Origin: Acidobacteriota bacterium
GTDB taxonomy: Bacteria; Acidobacteriota; Terriglobia; Terriglobales; Acidobacteriaceae
DNA length: 50,528 nt
Direction of reading: 5' to 3'
Assembly: GCA_021846985.1 (NCBI GenBank)
Contig: JAJZVX010000026.1
Coordinates: 1-50,528, forward strand
Notes under the pieces: model-generated
Databases searched by the model: none
Told to the model about the DNA's origin: nothing
The model's input: only the letters and a program-made list of their open reading frames with translations
In this document: positions 1-8,849 of the stretch, one piece after another
Position numbering within the stretch: position 1 is the stretch's first letter
How the letters are laid out: the number at the start of each line of letters is the position of its first letter
Made by a program: the position numbers and the translations under genes

Positions 1-429
1 GAAACTCTGCCTTGGCTCATAGTTCACAACGAAATCGACTGGAATTCCGGTGCTGCTGCCTTCCGACAGCAGACGCAAACTGATCTCCTGTCCCGATTGA
101 AGGGAGATGATCAGATTGCTCGCTGTAGCCCCCGCCGTAATTGGCTTGATGAACACCAACCTTGGATCGTCGGCGGAGTGCTCGACCTTGAACAGGGTTG
201 GCGCTCCCACGGCGACGGACGTCACGGCATCGGGCAGGCGAATCGTCGTGGTAAAGAACGGATGGAGATGTACATCGGTCACGGTGCTCGCGGAGATTGG
301 CAGATCGACGATTGCTGGATCCACCTGCTGTGGGCCGCCCTCATTCGGGCTTGTCTGCTGCGCACAGGAAGAGCCCGCCGCTGCTGCGATAAAGATGAGA
401 CTGGCGATGACAATTCGTTGATATTTCAT
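1..429 (-). CDS. VirB9/TrbG-like conjugal transfer protein, N-terminal part (runs off left edge)
   Basis: Reading the minus strand from the ATG at 427-429 gives 143 open codons to the edge of the window. Residues 1-23 form a signal peptide (MKYQRIVIASLIF..., Ala-rich, ending near SSCAQQ). The mature part has the N-terminal VirB9/TrbG pattern: a Thr/Leu-rich strand with FFTTTIRLPDAVTSVAVG, then PTLFKVEHS and RLVFIKPIT, then NLIISLQSGQEISLRLLS, and VDFVVNYEP at the edge. In type IV secretion systems this periplasmic protein joins the outer-membrane core complex. The stop of the upstream transglycosylase gene is 1 bp away, so the two are probably co-transcribed. The C-terminal half is not visible, so the family call rests on the N-terminal domain only. 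Confidence 0.6.
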   Translation of the reverse strand, partial: MKYQRIVIASLIFIAAAAGSSCAQQTSPNEGGPQQVDPAIVDLPISASTVTDVHLHPFFTTTIRLPDAVTSVAVGAPTLFKVEHSADDPRLVFIKPITAGATASNLIISLQSGQEISLRLLSEGSSTGIPVDFVVNYEPRQSF

Positions 430-430
430 A

Positions 431-937
431 TCAGTTTCCTCCATTCGGCCCATAAGCAATACGGCCCGCTTGGCTGCGAAGATCGCTCTGGTAGCGGCGA
501 CGAACAGATTCCACGTATCGCACCACATTGGGATTGCTGTAAGCGAAACCCCGCTGAAGAATGTGCCTGGAACCGCAGTAGTAGGCTGCAACGGCGAGCC
601 GCATATCGCCATGGAATTCGCTGAGTAGATCGGCCAGATACCGAACTCCGCCGCTCAGGTTTTCCAAAATGTCGTACCGATTGCGAACACCGTATATGGC
701 GGCGGTGCCTGGCATCAGCTGCATCAGCCCCTCTGCATCTTTCACTGACTGCGCAAGAGGATTCCAGTCCGATTCCTGTTCGATGATGGCGTCAACGAGT
801 GCGCGGGGAACGCCGTAATGGTCCGCATAGGCGTTTGCGTAGTACATCGTTACCCGATTTTGCGCGTACGCGGCGGGATGCATTGCAACGGCGAAAGAGA
901 TCGCCGCAAAGAGATATAGAGACGATGCTTTGATCAT
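431..937 (-). CDS. Secreted lytic transglycosylase (SLT domain, VirB1-like)
   Basis: This 168-residue protein has a signal peptide (residues 1-25, cut near AYAQ) and one SLT domain. The catalytic glutamate is Glu55 in IIEQESDWNP. The family's GLMQLMP motif is at 70-76. The usual AYNAG motif is altered to AAYYCGS near 117. Such enzymes cleave peptidoglycan glycan strands in the periplasm. Small single-domain versions in transfer operons (VirB1) open the wall for the secretion apparatus. The gene overlaps the MoxR gene by 4 bp (ATGA) and ends 1 bp before the VirB9-like start, which ties it to the transfer operon. A housekeeping role is possible but less likely in this setting. Confidence 0.85.
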   Translation of the reverse strand: MIKASSLYLFAAISFAVAMHPAAYAQNRVTMYYANAYADHYGVPRALVDAIIEQESDWNPLAQSVKDAEGLMQLMPGTAAIYGVRNRYDILENLSGGVRYLADLLSEFHGDMRLAVAAYYCGSRHILQRGFAYSNPNVVRYVESVRRRYQSDLRSQAGRIAYGPNGGN

Positions 938-1893
938 TGGCCGATCTCACTTCCCGCAAGAACCTTCACATCCTCATCCGGAGAGTCTTGCGTGATCTCT
1001 TCGGCATACTTCGCGGCCATGCGGACAATGGACTCGAAGGCCTCCTTCATGAGCAGGCGCCTTCGGTCGCCCTCAGTCTTGGCGATCAGCGGCAACATGA
1101 TCTCCTTGTGCGCAGGCAGGATCCGGTCAATTCCCAGTAATTCCATCGCCATCGCCACGTCGTTCATCTCGGAAATCGAGGGAGGCTTCTCCAATGTGTA
1201 AGCCCGCAGACTCCTGGCAAGTCCAGCGATGAACCGGTGCGTCGCCGCGTCCACGTGGGGCGTGCGCCTTGCCACGATCGCGGCTTCCCGTTCCGCGCTC
1301 GGATGCTCAACAACCAGATAAAAGCATCGCCGGCGCAGCGGATCACCGAGCCTGCGTTCCTGATTCGAGGTGAGAAACACCAAAGGAATGGAAGTCGCGC
1401 GGACGGTGCCCATTCTTGGAATCGACAAGGTCCACACGGAAAGGAGTTCAAGCAGGATGGCCTCGAAGGCATAATCTACTTTGTCGACTTCGTCGATGAG
1501 CAGGACGCATGGTTCTTCCTGCTCAATTGCTTGGAGCAGCGGACCAGCCATGAAGTAGGCTCGGCTCGTGATTTCGCGCTTGATCTGTGCCCAGTCCGGC
1601 GTCTCGGTGCTTCTGCTCATCAGCAGGACATAGAGTTCCTGCAAGCTCCGGTCGTACTGCCCGATGGCCTTCTCTTCGTCGATTCCCTGGTAGCACTGCA
1701 GGCGCAGCAGCGGCACAGCACATGCCTGCGCGACCGACTGTGCGAGCTCCGTTTTCCCTGCGCCGGCTGGGCCTTCGAGCAATATAGGACGGTGGACTCT
1801 TCCCGCCAGGAAGACGGCCGTCGCTACCTTGATGTCGGTGAAGTAGCCTGAGCTTTGAAGTACGGCTAGCGTTTCATTAGGTGAAGTGAACAT
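934..1893 (-). CDS. MoxR-family AAA+ ATPase
   Basis: This 319-residue ATPase has Walker A GPAGAGKT (41-48), Walker B LLIDEVD (131-137), a sensor-1 segment LTSNQER (174-180) and an arginine-rich LGDPLRRRC (182-190) like the MoxR arginine-finger region. MoxR proteins act as chaperones that remodel or load protein complexes, usually beside a VWA-domain partner; none is visible here. The gene heads an overlapping run: its 3' end overlaps the transglycosylase by 4 bp, which is followed directly by the VirB9-like gene. Co-transcription suggests a role in assembling or activating the transfer machinery or processing its cargo, but this is inference. An intergenic stretch of 91 bp separates it from the lipoprotein gene upstream. 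Confidence 0.85.
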   Translation of the reverse strand: MFTSPNETLAVLQSSGYFTDIKVATAVFLAGRVHRPILLEGPAGAGKTELAQSVAQACAVPLLRLQCYQGIDEEKAIGQYDRSLQELYVLLMSRSTETPDWAQIKREITSRAYFMAGPLLQAIEQEEPCVLLIDEVDKVDYAFEAILLELLSVWTLSIPRMGTVRATSIPLVFLTSNQERRLGDPLRRRCFYLVVEHPSAEREAAIVARRTPHVDAATHRFIAGLARSLRAYTLEKPPSISEMNDVAMAMELLGIDRILPAHKEIMLPLIAKTEGDRRRLLMKEAFESIVRMAAKYAEEITQDSPDEDVKVLAGSEIGQ

Positions 1894-1984
1894 CCGGCCC
1901 GTCCTCCAGCACGGCGTTTAGCGTGAGGAGAGCGTAGGATGCAACCTGATTTCGGTCAAACGAAGCTCTTCTTCAGGACAGGTC

Positions 1985-2347
1985 TCAATGAGCGGGGTAT
2001 ACCTGATTATCTGGACCCAACCATCCCTTTTCCGTGAGCCGAAACGGATAATTGCTGCTGTAGGTTTGCTCCGTTCCTGCGGGGGTATTCCCGAGCCTCA
2101 CCACGCTACGGATTTTTGCCTGATAGAAAAGCGTATATTCCTCAACGCCATTCACCCTCTCTAATTGGCCGTTAGTCTTCTTGAGGCTGAGAAGGTCTTG
2201 GTAGTGTGGCGAGCGGTTGATATTTCTCCAAACAGCGATCGCATCCTGTTCGGTCGGCGGAGTGGGTGAACGTTTGCAAGCGGTTAGCTGCCACGCGAAA
2301 AGGCCAAAGGTCGCGAGGAGGAGAAGTGAGGGAATAAGTCTCTTCAT
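1985..2347 (-). CDS. Small predicted lipoprotein, unknown function
   Basis: This 120-residue protein begins with a basic end and a Leu-rich segment followed by a lipobox LTAC, giving Cys24 as the expected lipidated residue. The mature part is short and polar with no family that I recognise. It contains aromatic-rich pieces (EEYTLFYQAK, YSSNYPFRL) suggestive of a small beta-rich domain. The start overlaps the end of the upstream 99-residue gene by 4 bp, so the two are translationally coupled. By position it could be an entry-exclusion or envelope lipoprotein of the mobile element, as lipoproteins are common in transfer regions, but nothing in the sequence proves that. Confidence 0.65.
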   Translation of the reverse strand: MKRLIPSLLLLATFGLFAWQLTACKRSPTPPTEQDAIAVWRNINRSPHYQDLLSLKKTNGQLERVNGVEEYTLFYQAKIRSVVRLGNTPAGTEQTYSSNYPFRLTEKGWLGPDNQVYPAH

Positions 2348-2643
2348 TGCGGGGGAGGTCCTTTGCGAGATTTCATTTTTTCGAGAAGCGGCTTCATCTG
2401 TTCGAGCGTGCTTTCGAAAGCGTCTCGCGCCTCGGCCATCCCTCGTTCCGGGCCGTAACGGATGACCAGGTGCACGATCAGAGTGCGAGCCAAAGCAAGA
2501 TCCGTCAACAACGGCAGGAAAGGTTCAGGCGCCGATTTTTCCAGTTCCTGAACGAAGGCTAGAATCTTCTCCGTATATTCGTCGCTGCGCGCCTTTCCCA
2601 ACTCGGTGATCCATTCGGACTCCATGTCGAACTCGTTGCTCAT
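2344..2643 (-). CDS. Hypothetical 99-residue acidic helical protein
   Basis: This small soluble protein has no signal peptide or membrane segment. It is mostly amphipathic helix: an acidic N-terminal part (EWITELGKARSDEYTEKIL), a central hydrophobic stretch (LLTDLALARTLIVHLVIRYG) and a basic, proline-rich C-terminus. It resembles no family I can name. It is the first gene of the minus-strand run and overlaps the lipoprotein gene by 4 bp. Its promoter should lie in 2644-2951. No strong ribosome binding site precedes the ATG; a GAGG lies about 10 bases upstream. Given its position between the integrase module and the transfer genes, a regulatory or accessory role is plausible but unproved. Confidence 0.55.
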   Translation of the reverse strand: MSNEFDMESEWITELGKARSDEYTEKILAFVQELEKSAPEPFLPLLTDLALARTLIVHLVIRYGPERGMAEARDAFESTLEQMKPLLEKMKSRKGPPPQ

Positions 2644-2951
2644 TACCGCAGCCTCGCAGCGCGTTTATTGATCCCTTTGTACCACCGTTCCCCACCGGCT
2701 CAACAGTGGAACTCTCATGCGCTGCTGCTCGATCTTAAGGTCTGCACCACACATTGTGTTTCGACTACTAATCCACCCACTCAGCTAACCGTGGGGTTGA
2801 CCTGTTCGGCAGGCACCCGCTTCGTCCGACAAACCGGAGGGAAGGCCACCTGTCGGCGCCCATTTGACCGAAAACCGAATTCGACCCAAGATTTCCACAC
2901 TTCGCCGGGTTCGCCACCCCGGACAACGCATCACGGGAGGAATTTGACGTT
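2644..2951. other. Divergent intergenic region
   Basis: This 308-bp spacer lies between the leftward transfer-type operon and the rightward HTH-integrase genes, so promoters for both must be here. A plus-strand frame from 2668 stays open but is low in recognisable content and overlaps the HTH gene; I do not call it. I see no convincing -35/-10 pair and no clear inverted repeat. The plus-strand gene has a GGGAGG at 2935-2940. Confidence 0.4.
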
Positions 2952-3191
2952 ATGGGATCAGTGGTCGCCATAAGGGAAATTGAGCCGGTTGATTCTCTTC
3001 TAACCGCCGAAGAGGTCGCCCTGAAGCTAAAGGTCAGCAAGGATTGGGTATGGGATCACTCCTCGCGGAGATTGCCCTACCTGCCGGTCATCCGCATGAG
3101 CGATGGCGCCCTGCGGTACCGGGCGAGCGGGATCGAAGAGTTCCTTAAGGAGCGGGAACGGGCCTCCTGTCTGCGGCGGAAACGCCGGTAA
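2952..3191 (+). CDS. AlpA/excisionase-like helix-turn-helix protein
   Basis: This 79-residue protein contains a winged-HTH of the MerR/AlpA/Xis type: LLTAEEVALKLKVSKDWVWD (residues 16-35) followed by LPYLPVIRMSDGALRYR and the helix IEEFLKERE. This is the usual layout of small excisionases and AlpA-like activators next to tyrosine recombinases. They bind near the attachment site and bias recombination toward excision or control integrase expression. A GGGAGG lies 11 bases before the ATG. The integrase start is 46 bp downstream in the same direction, so co-expression is likely. Whether it acts as an excisionase or only as a repressor cannot be told from sequence. Confidence 0.75.
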   Translation: MGSVVAIREIEPVDSLLTAEEVALKLKVSKDWVWDHSSRRLPYLPVIRMSDGALRYRASGIEEFLKERERASCLRRKRR

Positions 3192-3237
3192 AATGGGGGT
3201 GGCCACTTGTTCCCTCCACACAGAAATTGAGGAACAA

Positions 3238-4620
3238 ATGGGAATCTCTTACCAGAAAGGATGGGTCCGGCCACGAGGGAAGAAATGGCATGGCTGTTTC
3301 CGCCGCACCGAGCTTGACCCTGAAACCAATACACCCAAACTCGTCACTCACTCGTTCGTTCTGGGCTTCAGATCCGAGTTGTCGAAGTCCCAGGCGCGAG
3401 AGAAGCTGGAAGACGAGATCGCCAAACTGGGCGGACGATCGACGGGAGCTCCATCCGTTGTCAACGGCGCGGTCACCTTCGAATGGTTCGTCAAAAACCG
3501 CTACCTGCCGCTGAAAGAGGGGGACTGGAGAGAAGAGACTGCCAAGATCAAGAAGTACCTGATCCAGGCAGATCTCGTCGATGTATTCGGGGATTATCGC
3601 CTTGAAAACTTCGACAAAGTTATTCTGCAGACCCATCTCAACAGGCTGGCCAAAATCCACTCCCGAGACCGAGTGCTTCAGATCCGTTCCTATATGCGTG
3701 CCATCTTTGCGGAAGCCGTCGACCAGGACTTCATTCCGAAAGATCCCGCGCGCAAGGTCAGGCCTCCCGCAAATCTGCGCGAGGTCGATAAGACGACGTT
3801 GAGCTGGGATCAGCTTCGCGCCGCCCTGGAAAAGCTCGGAGATATCAGTCTTCGGGACTGGATCCTGATGAAGCTCGACATGTCGAATGCGCTGCGGCCC
3901 AGCGAGCTCTTCCCACTGCGGTGGCGCTGCTTCCTTGAGGACAACCGTGTCCTGGATATTCAGGAGACGGTTTACAAAGGGAAACTCCGCCCCTTCGGAA
4001 AGACCAAATCCAGTCTTACCAAGGTTCCGATCGCCGATGTTTTGGCGAACGAAATCGCGGAGTACCGGGAGGAGTGCAGGAAGCAGGGGAAAGACACGTC
4101 TCCGGACGGTTTTATGTTTCCGGGGCGGTTCGGCGGGCCGATGGACTCCAGCAACTTTCGCCACCGTGTCCTGCACAAGCTGGCCCGGGAGCTGGAACTG
4201 CCGAAGCTGACGTTCCAGGTCATCCGCCGCACCATCGCCACACTGGGAAAGACCAAGGGGCACCCCAAGGACATCCAGGGCCTGATGCGGCACAGCCGGC
4301 TGGCGACGACCATGGAAGTCTACATGCAGTCGTTGCAGCGCGAGGTCCGCACGGCGATCAACTCAATTCACGACGAGCTGGTGGCCACGGGCACCGGAGG
4401 GCCTGATCCTCAGACGCCGCAAGCAAGGTCGCCAGAGCGTCTCAACCGCGTCACAGGCGAGAGGGCATCGGGGCAGAAGAGCTCTGTGGTCGCTGAGAAG
4501 AAGCAGAACACTACGGAAGGAGGAGAGAAGAAGACCGTAGTGCCGTCTCGCGGAAAGATTCTGCCATTTGCGGGCAAAATGCGGGCAAACGGTTTGGGAG
4601 GGGTTCCGCTAAGTTCTTGA
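3238..4620 (+). CDS. Tyrosine recombinase / site-specific integrase
   Basis: I start at ATG 3238 (460 residues) because AGGAA lies a few bases upstream; the open frame extends back to 3103 without a better site. Residues 75-175 fit a core-binding (SAM-like) domain. The catalytic domain shows Arg220 (NALRPSELFPLRW), a beta-hairpin Lys near 257, Arg330 in FQVIRRTIAT, His352 (MRHSRLATT) and the nucleophile Tyr362 (MEVYMQ). The first position of the usual HxxR box is Gln327. The last 75 residues are low-complexity, Lys/Thr/Gly-rich and probably disordered. The stop codon is 7 bp from the tRNA-Ala 3' end, consistent with integration at that tRNA. Confidence 0.9.
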   Translation: MGISYQKGWVRPRGKKWHGCFRRTELDPETNTPKLVTHSFVLGFRSELSKSQAREKLEDEIAKLGGRSTGAPSVVNGAVTFEWFVKNRYLPLKEGDWREETAKIKKYLIQADLVDVFGDYRLENFDKVILQTHLNRLAKIHSRDRVLQIRSYMRAIFAEAVDQDFIPKDPARKVRPPANLREVDKTTLSWDQLRAALEKLGDISLRDWILMKLDMSNALRPSELFPLRWRCFLEDNRVLDIQETVYKGKLRPFGKTKSSLTKVPIADVLANEIAEYREECRKQGKDTSPDGFMFPGRFGGPMDSSNFRHRVLHKLARELELPKLTFQVIRRTIATLGKTKGHPKDIQGLMRHSRLATTMEVYMQSLQREVRTAINSIHDELVATGTGGPDPQTPQARSPERLNRVTGERASGQKSSVVAEKKQNTTEGGEKKTVVPSRGKILPFAGKMRANGLGGVPLSS

Positions 4621-4627
4621 AGGGATT

Positions 4628-4704
4628 TGGTGGACCTGGTCGGGATCGAACCGACGACCTCTTCCATGCCATGGAAGCGCGCTCCCAAACTGCGCCACAG
4701 GCCC
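4628..4704 (-). tRNA. tRNA-Ala (anticodon GGC)
   Basis: The minus strand folds as a full 77-nt cloverleaf including an encoded CCA. The acceptor stem is GGGCCTG/CAGGTCC, the D stem GCGC/GCGC, the anticodon stem CTTCC/GGAAG around loop ATGGCAT, the variable loop AGGTC, and the T stem GTCGG/CCGAC with TTCGATC. The anticodon GGC (plus-strand bases 4668-4670) reads GCC/GCU alanine codons. The acceptor contains G3:U70, the alanine identity element. The 3' end faces the integrase and is the likely attachment site of the element at 1-4627. Confidence 0.96.
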
Positions 4705-5058
4705 ACATGCGGTGGGGACTTTACTTTTTCATTGTCTCCGCTCTGGCCAAATTCGTCAAACGGAACGACCCGTGGAAGGCGGCGGGTTGGGCGGTCCATG
4801 GCAGTTTAGTTTCCAACGGCGCTTCAGCCCGCCGCAGGCGGGTGCGTGGTCGAAACCCACCGCCTTCCGGCGCCGACCCTTCAGCCGACGGTTAAGTTCG
4901 CCGGCTCACAAGCCACCAGCTTGAGCTGGTGGTCGTTTAGTTGGCTGCGTTGAACCTGTAGGGGGGGGCATGCCTTCTGCCGCTGACGGTGCAAGTTTCT
5001 AGGCGGGGCGTGTATCGTTGTATGCGTCGGAAAAACACCAAACCGGAGGGGGTTTGAA
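4705..5058. other. Intergenic region with clustered short palindromes
   Basis: The 354 bp between tRNA-Ala and the Gfo/Idh gene contain no convincing gene. They hold the tRNA promoter (minus strand, just right of 4704) and a cluster of small inverted repeats listed separately. The Gfo/Idh ribosome binding site GGAGGG is at 5045-5050. Confidence 0.5.
4828..4932. repeat. Cluster of short palindromes (REP-like)
   Basis: Three perfect hairpins occur close together: CCCGCC-GCA-GGCGGG (4828-4842), CGCC-TTCC-GGCG (4861-4872) and CCACCAGC-TTGA-GCTGGTGG (4913-4932). There are also weaker GCCG/CGGC pairs between them. This resembles REP/BIME-type intergenic palindromes or the imperfect end of an IS200/IS605-like element. 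No transposase is nearby and no second copy is in this window, so the identity is open. Confidence 0.4.
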
Positions 5059-6417
<1,359 letters not shown>

Positions 6418-6452
6418 GGATCTTGCGGTTTTGCCGCGGCCAATCTGCATGC

Positions 6453-6492
6453 GCGAACCCTCTCTTCGATTCCGAGGAGAGGGTTCGCTTTT
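6453..6492 (+). terminator. Rho-independent terminator after the Gfo/Idh gene
   Basis: A perfect 12-bp stem (GCGAACCCTCTC at 6453-6464 with GAGAGGGTTCGC at 6477-6488) has a 12-base loop and is followed by TTTT. It lies 36 bp after the stop codon of the oxidoreductase. Confidence 0.8.
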
Positions 6493-6645
6493 GCCGAGAA
6501 CTTTCCACCCCAATCGCTGCCCTTTAGCACCGGCGCCGCTGGCATAAGTAGATAGAATCCCCGCAGGGGTTTTGTTACACTCAACTCTACAGCCGGGCCC
6601 TCGGCCAGACTTATCCCAAGGCGCAATGGAACGGCGGGAGATTTC

Positions 6646-7548
6646 ATGCCAGTTGTCGAGCTCGTGGGAGTTACTAAGACCTACGAGAGCAAGATTGCCG
6701 TCAGCAACTTGAGCTTGTCGATTGAGGCGGGCCAGATGTTTGGCCTGCTCGGCCCCAATGGCGCCGGAAAAACCAGCTCCATTCGCATGATGATGGGTAT
6801 CACCATCCCGGATTCTGGCCAGATTAACCTCTTTGACAGGCCCTTCCAGCGCAAGAGTCTTGAGCAGGTCGGCTACCTGCCAGAGGAGCGCGGCCTTTAT
6901 AAGAAGATGAAGGTGATTGACCAGTTGGTCTTCTTCGGCCAGCTCCACGGGCTCACGCCGGAAGAAGCCAGGCACCGCGGCGAGGCGTGGGCCCGGCGCA
7001 TGGAGATCTCCGATGTCCTGCACAGAAAAACAGAAGAACTCTCCAAAGGCATGCAGCAGAAGATTCAGTTCATCGCCTCGGTGATGCATGATCCAGGTCT
7101 GATTGTCATGGACGAGCCGTTTTCCGGCCTCGATCCCGTGAACGCCGTGCTGGTGGAGCGCACGCTCCTTGAACTGAAAGATCAGGGCAAGGCGATCCTG
7201 TTTTCGACCCATCGCATGGACCAGGTGGAGAAACTCTGCGATTCCATTTGTCTGATTAACAACGGACAGGCAGTGCTCTCCGGAAGGGTGCGCGAGATCA
7301 AGGCCACTTACGAGCGCAATCACGTCATTGTCGAGTTTGAAGGCGATGCAGGGTTCCTCAAGAGTGAAGAAGTGGCGCAGGCCAGAAACTTTTCGGGCCA
7401 TGCCGAGATCAAGCTGAAGCCGTACGGGAATGCGCAAAAGCTCCTGCACCAGGCTGCGGCCGGGGCCACCATCTACCGGTTCGAGTTGGTGGAACCTTCG
7501 CTCGAGGAAATCTTCATCCGCACCGTGGGAGGCAAAAGCGATGCATAG
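6646..7548 (+). CDS. ABC-2 type transporter, ATP-binding subunit (NatA-like)
   Basis: This 300-residue ATPase has Walker A GPNGAGKT (36-43), a Q-loop region near VGYLPEERG (75-83), signature LSKGMQQK (132-139) and Walker B LIVMDEPFSGLDP (152-164). An H-loop follows (FSTHRMDQ near 190). A C-terminal domain of about 80 residues follows, as in NatA/YhaQ-type exporters. The YLPEERGLY motif is typical of this subfamily. It powers export by the permease encoded next, whose start overlaps this gene by 8 bp. Substrates of this family include Na+, peptides or drugs; none can be assigned here. Confidence 0.9.
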   Translation: MPVVELVGVTKTYESKIAVSNLSLSIEAGQMFGLLGPNGAGKTSSIRMMMGITIPDSGQINLFDRPFQRKSLEQVGYLPEERGLYKKMKVIDQLVFFGQLHGLTPEEARHRGEAWARRMEISDVLHRKTEELSKGMQQKIQFIASVMHDPGLIVMDEPFSGLDPVNAVLVERTLLELKDQGKAILFSTHRMDQVEKLCDSICLINNGQAVLSGRVREIKATYERNHVIVEFEGDAGFLKSEEVAQARNFSGHAEIKLKPYGNAQKLLHQAAAGATIYRFELVEPSLEEIFIRTVGGKSDA

Positions 7549-8788
7549 GATCCGACTGATCGCCAGGCGTGAGTTTCTTGAGCAAATTCGCGGCCGCGCT
7601 TTCCGCCTCTCTACAGTAGCGGTTCCGGTTCTCTTCCTCCTCATCATCGGCATCATGTACATGGCGGGGCGCGGTTCTGAAAGCGGCAAGCACCTGGTGG
7701 TGGCCTCGCCCGATGCCGCGCTGGCCCAGGAAATTCGCGCACGATTGCTCGATGACAAGGACGCCAGGTCCGTGGTGGAAGTTCTGGCTCCCGCCGTTTC
7801 TGCGGATCGCGCCGAGCTTGTCCACCAGGTCAGCGTCAAGAGCATCGACGGCTTCCTCTGGGTCGATGCCGTGCCGGGCAAGCCACCTACGGCGGTCTAC
7901 GAGTCGCAGTCCTCGGGCGACTTTATTACCGGTGCACGGTTGGAGGCGGCGCTGAATCATGCCGTAGTGCGCGAGCGCCTGACGGCGTCCGGCATCAAGC
8001 CCGGTGAGATTGACGCGCTGCTCAAGGATACGAAGGTTGAAACCATGCAGGTGAACAAGGATGGTCATGAAGTCAAGAGCAACGCCATGGGCTCCTTCTA
8101 TAAGGGTTACCTGATGGCCATTTTGCTCACCATGAGCACCATGATCTACGGCCTGAACGTGGCTCGCTCCATTATTCAGGAGAAAACATCGCGCATTTTC
8201 GAGGTAATGCTGGCCATTACCAAGCCCAGCGACATGCTGGCCGGCAAGCTGATCGGCGCCGGCGCCGTGGGGCTGGCGCAGATTCTGATCTGGGCGGCCG
8301 CAGGCGGAGTTATCGCAGGTTCTGCTTTGGCCGGTCCGATTCTGACAGGCAAGTTATCGATTCATTTCTCGTGGGTTGAAGGCGCCATGTTCTCGGTCTA
8401 TTTTGTTCTCGGCTATCTGTTGAACGCTTCGCTTTTCGCCGGCCTTGCCGCCACATGCGAAACCGAGCAGGAACTGCAGATGTACACGCCGCTATCCGCG
8501 GTGCCGGTCTGGCTCAGTTTTGGTCTGATTGTGCTGATTGTCAACAATCCGGATTCCGTGCTATCGGTGGCGGCCTCGTTGTTTCCGTTTACCGCCCCTA
8601 TCATCATGATGCTGCGCATGGGTTCGCAGATGCCGCCGGCCTGGCAGTTTGCAGCTTCCATCGCGCTGATGGTTCTGGCCACATGGGTCACACTCTGGTT
8701 CTCGTCGCGGCTCTACCGCATTGGCATCCTCATGTACGGCAAACGCGCCACATTGCCGGAGATGCTGCGCTGGCTGCGCTACTCCTGA
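7541..8788 (+). CDS. ABC-2 type transporter permease (NatB-like)
   Basis: The open frame begins at 7430, but the ATG at 7541 (MHRIRLIARREFLEQIRG) is the family-type start and overlaps the ATPase gene by 8 bp, giving 415 residues. The first membrane segment is near residues 22-42 and is followed by a periplasmic domain of about 130 residues. Five hydrophobic segments follow after YLMAILLTMSTMIYGLNVA. The motif SIIQEKTSRIFEVMLAI is characteristic of NatB/ABC-2 permeases. It forms the membrane channel of the exporter with the preceding ATPase. There is no sign of damage. Confidence 0.88.
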   Translation: MHRIRLIARREFLEQIRGRAFRLSTVAVPVLFLLIIGIMYMAGRGSESGKHLVVASPDAALAQEIRARLLDDKDARSVVEVLAPAVSADRAELVHQVSVKSIDGFLWVDAVPGKPPTAVYESQSSGDFITGARLEAALNHAVVRERLTASGIKPGEIDALLKDTKVETMQVNKDGHEVKSNAMGSFYKGYLMAILLTMSTMIYGLNVARSIIQEKTSRIFEVMLAITKPSDMLAGKLIGAGAVGLAQILIWAAAGGVIAGSALAGPILTGKLSIHFSWVEGAMFSVYFVLGYLLNASLFAGLAATCETEQELQMYTPLSAVPVWLSFGLIVLIVNNPDSVLSVAASLFPFTAPIIMMLRMGSQMPPAWQFAASIALMVLATWVTLWFSSRLYRIGILMYGKRATLPEMLRWLRYS

Positions 8789-8849
8789 CGCGCATCCGGT
8801 GCGGGATCGCAGCAATGGGCGTAACCGGCACTTACTCTAGAATAGAAAA

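Larger units (their letters stand above)
1..4627. mobile_element. Right end of an integrated conjugative/mobilisable element in tRNA-Ala (partial)
   Basis: A block of transfer-type genes on the minus strand (VirB9-like, VirB1-like, MoxR ATPase, lipoprotein) is followed by an excisionase-like HTH gene and a tyrosine recombinase gene on the plus strand. The recombinase ends 7 bp from the CCA end of a tRNA-Ala gene on the minus strand. An integrase abutting a tRNA 3' end is the standard arrangement for integrative elements, which attach in the tRNA 3' half. The right boundary is therefore placed at about 4627. The left boundary and second attachment copy lie outside the window. The extent of the element and whether it can still transfer are unknown. 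Confidence 0.75.

Noticed and set aside
2668..2973. 101-codon plus-strand frame before the HTH gene
   Set aside because: It has no start signal and no protein-like pattern, and it overlaps the HTH gene start.
3145..4293. 382-codon minus-strand frame opposite the integrase
   Set aside because: The integrase on the plus strand has catalytic motifs; this frame has none.
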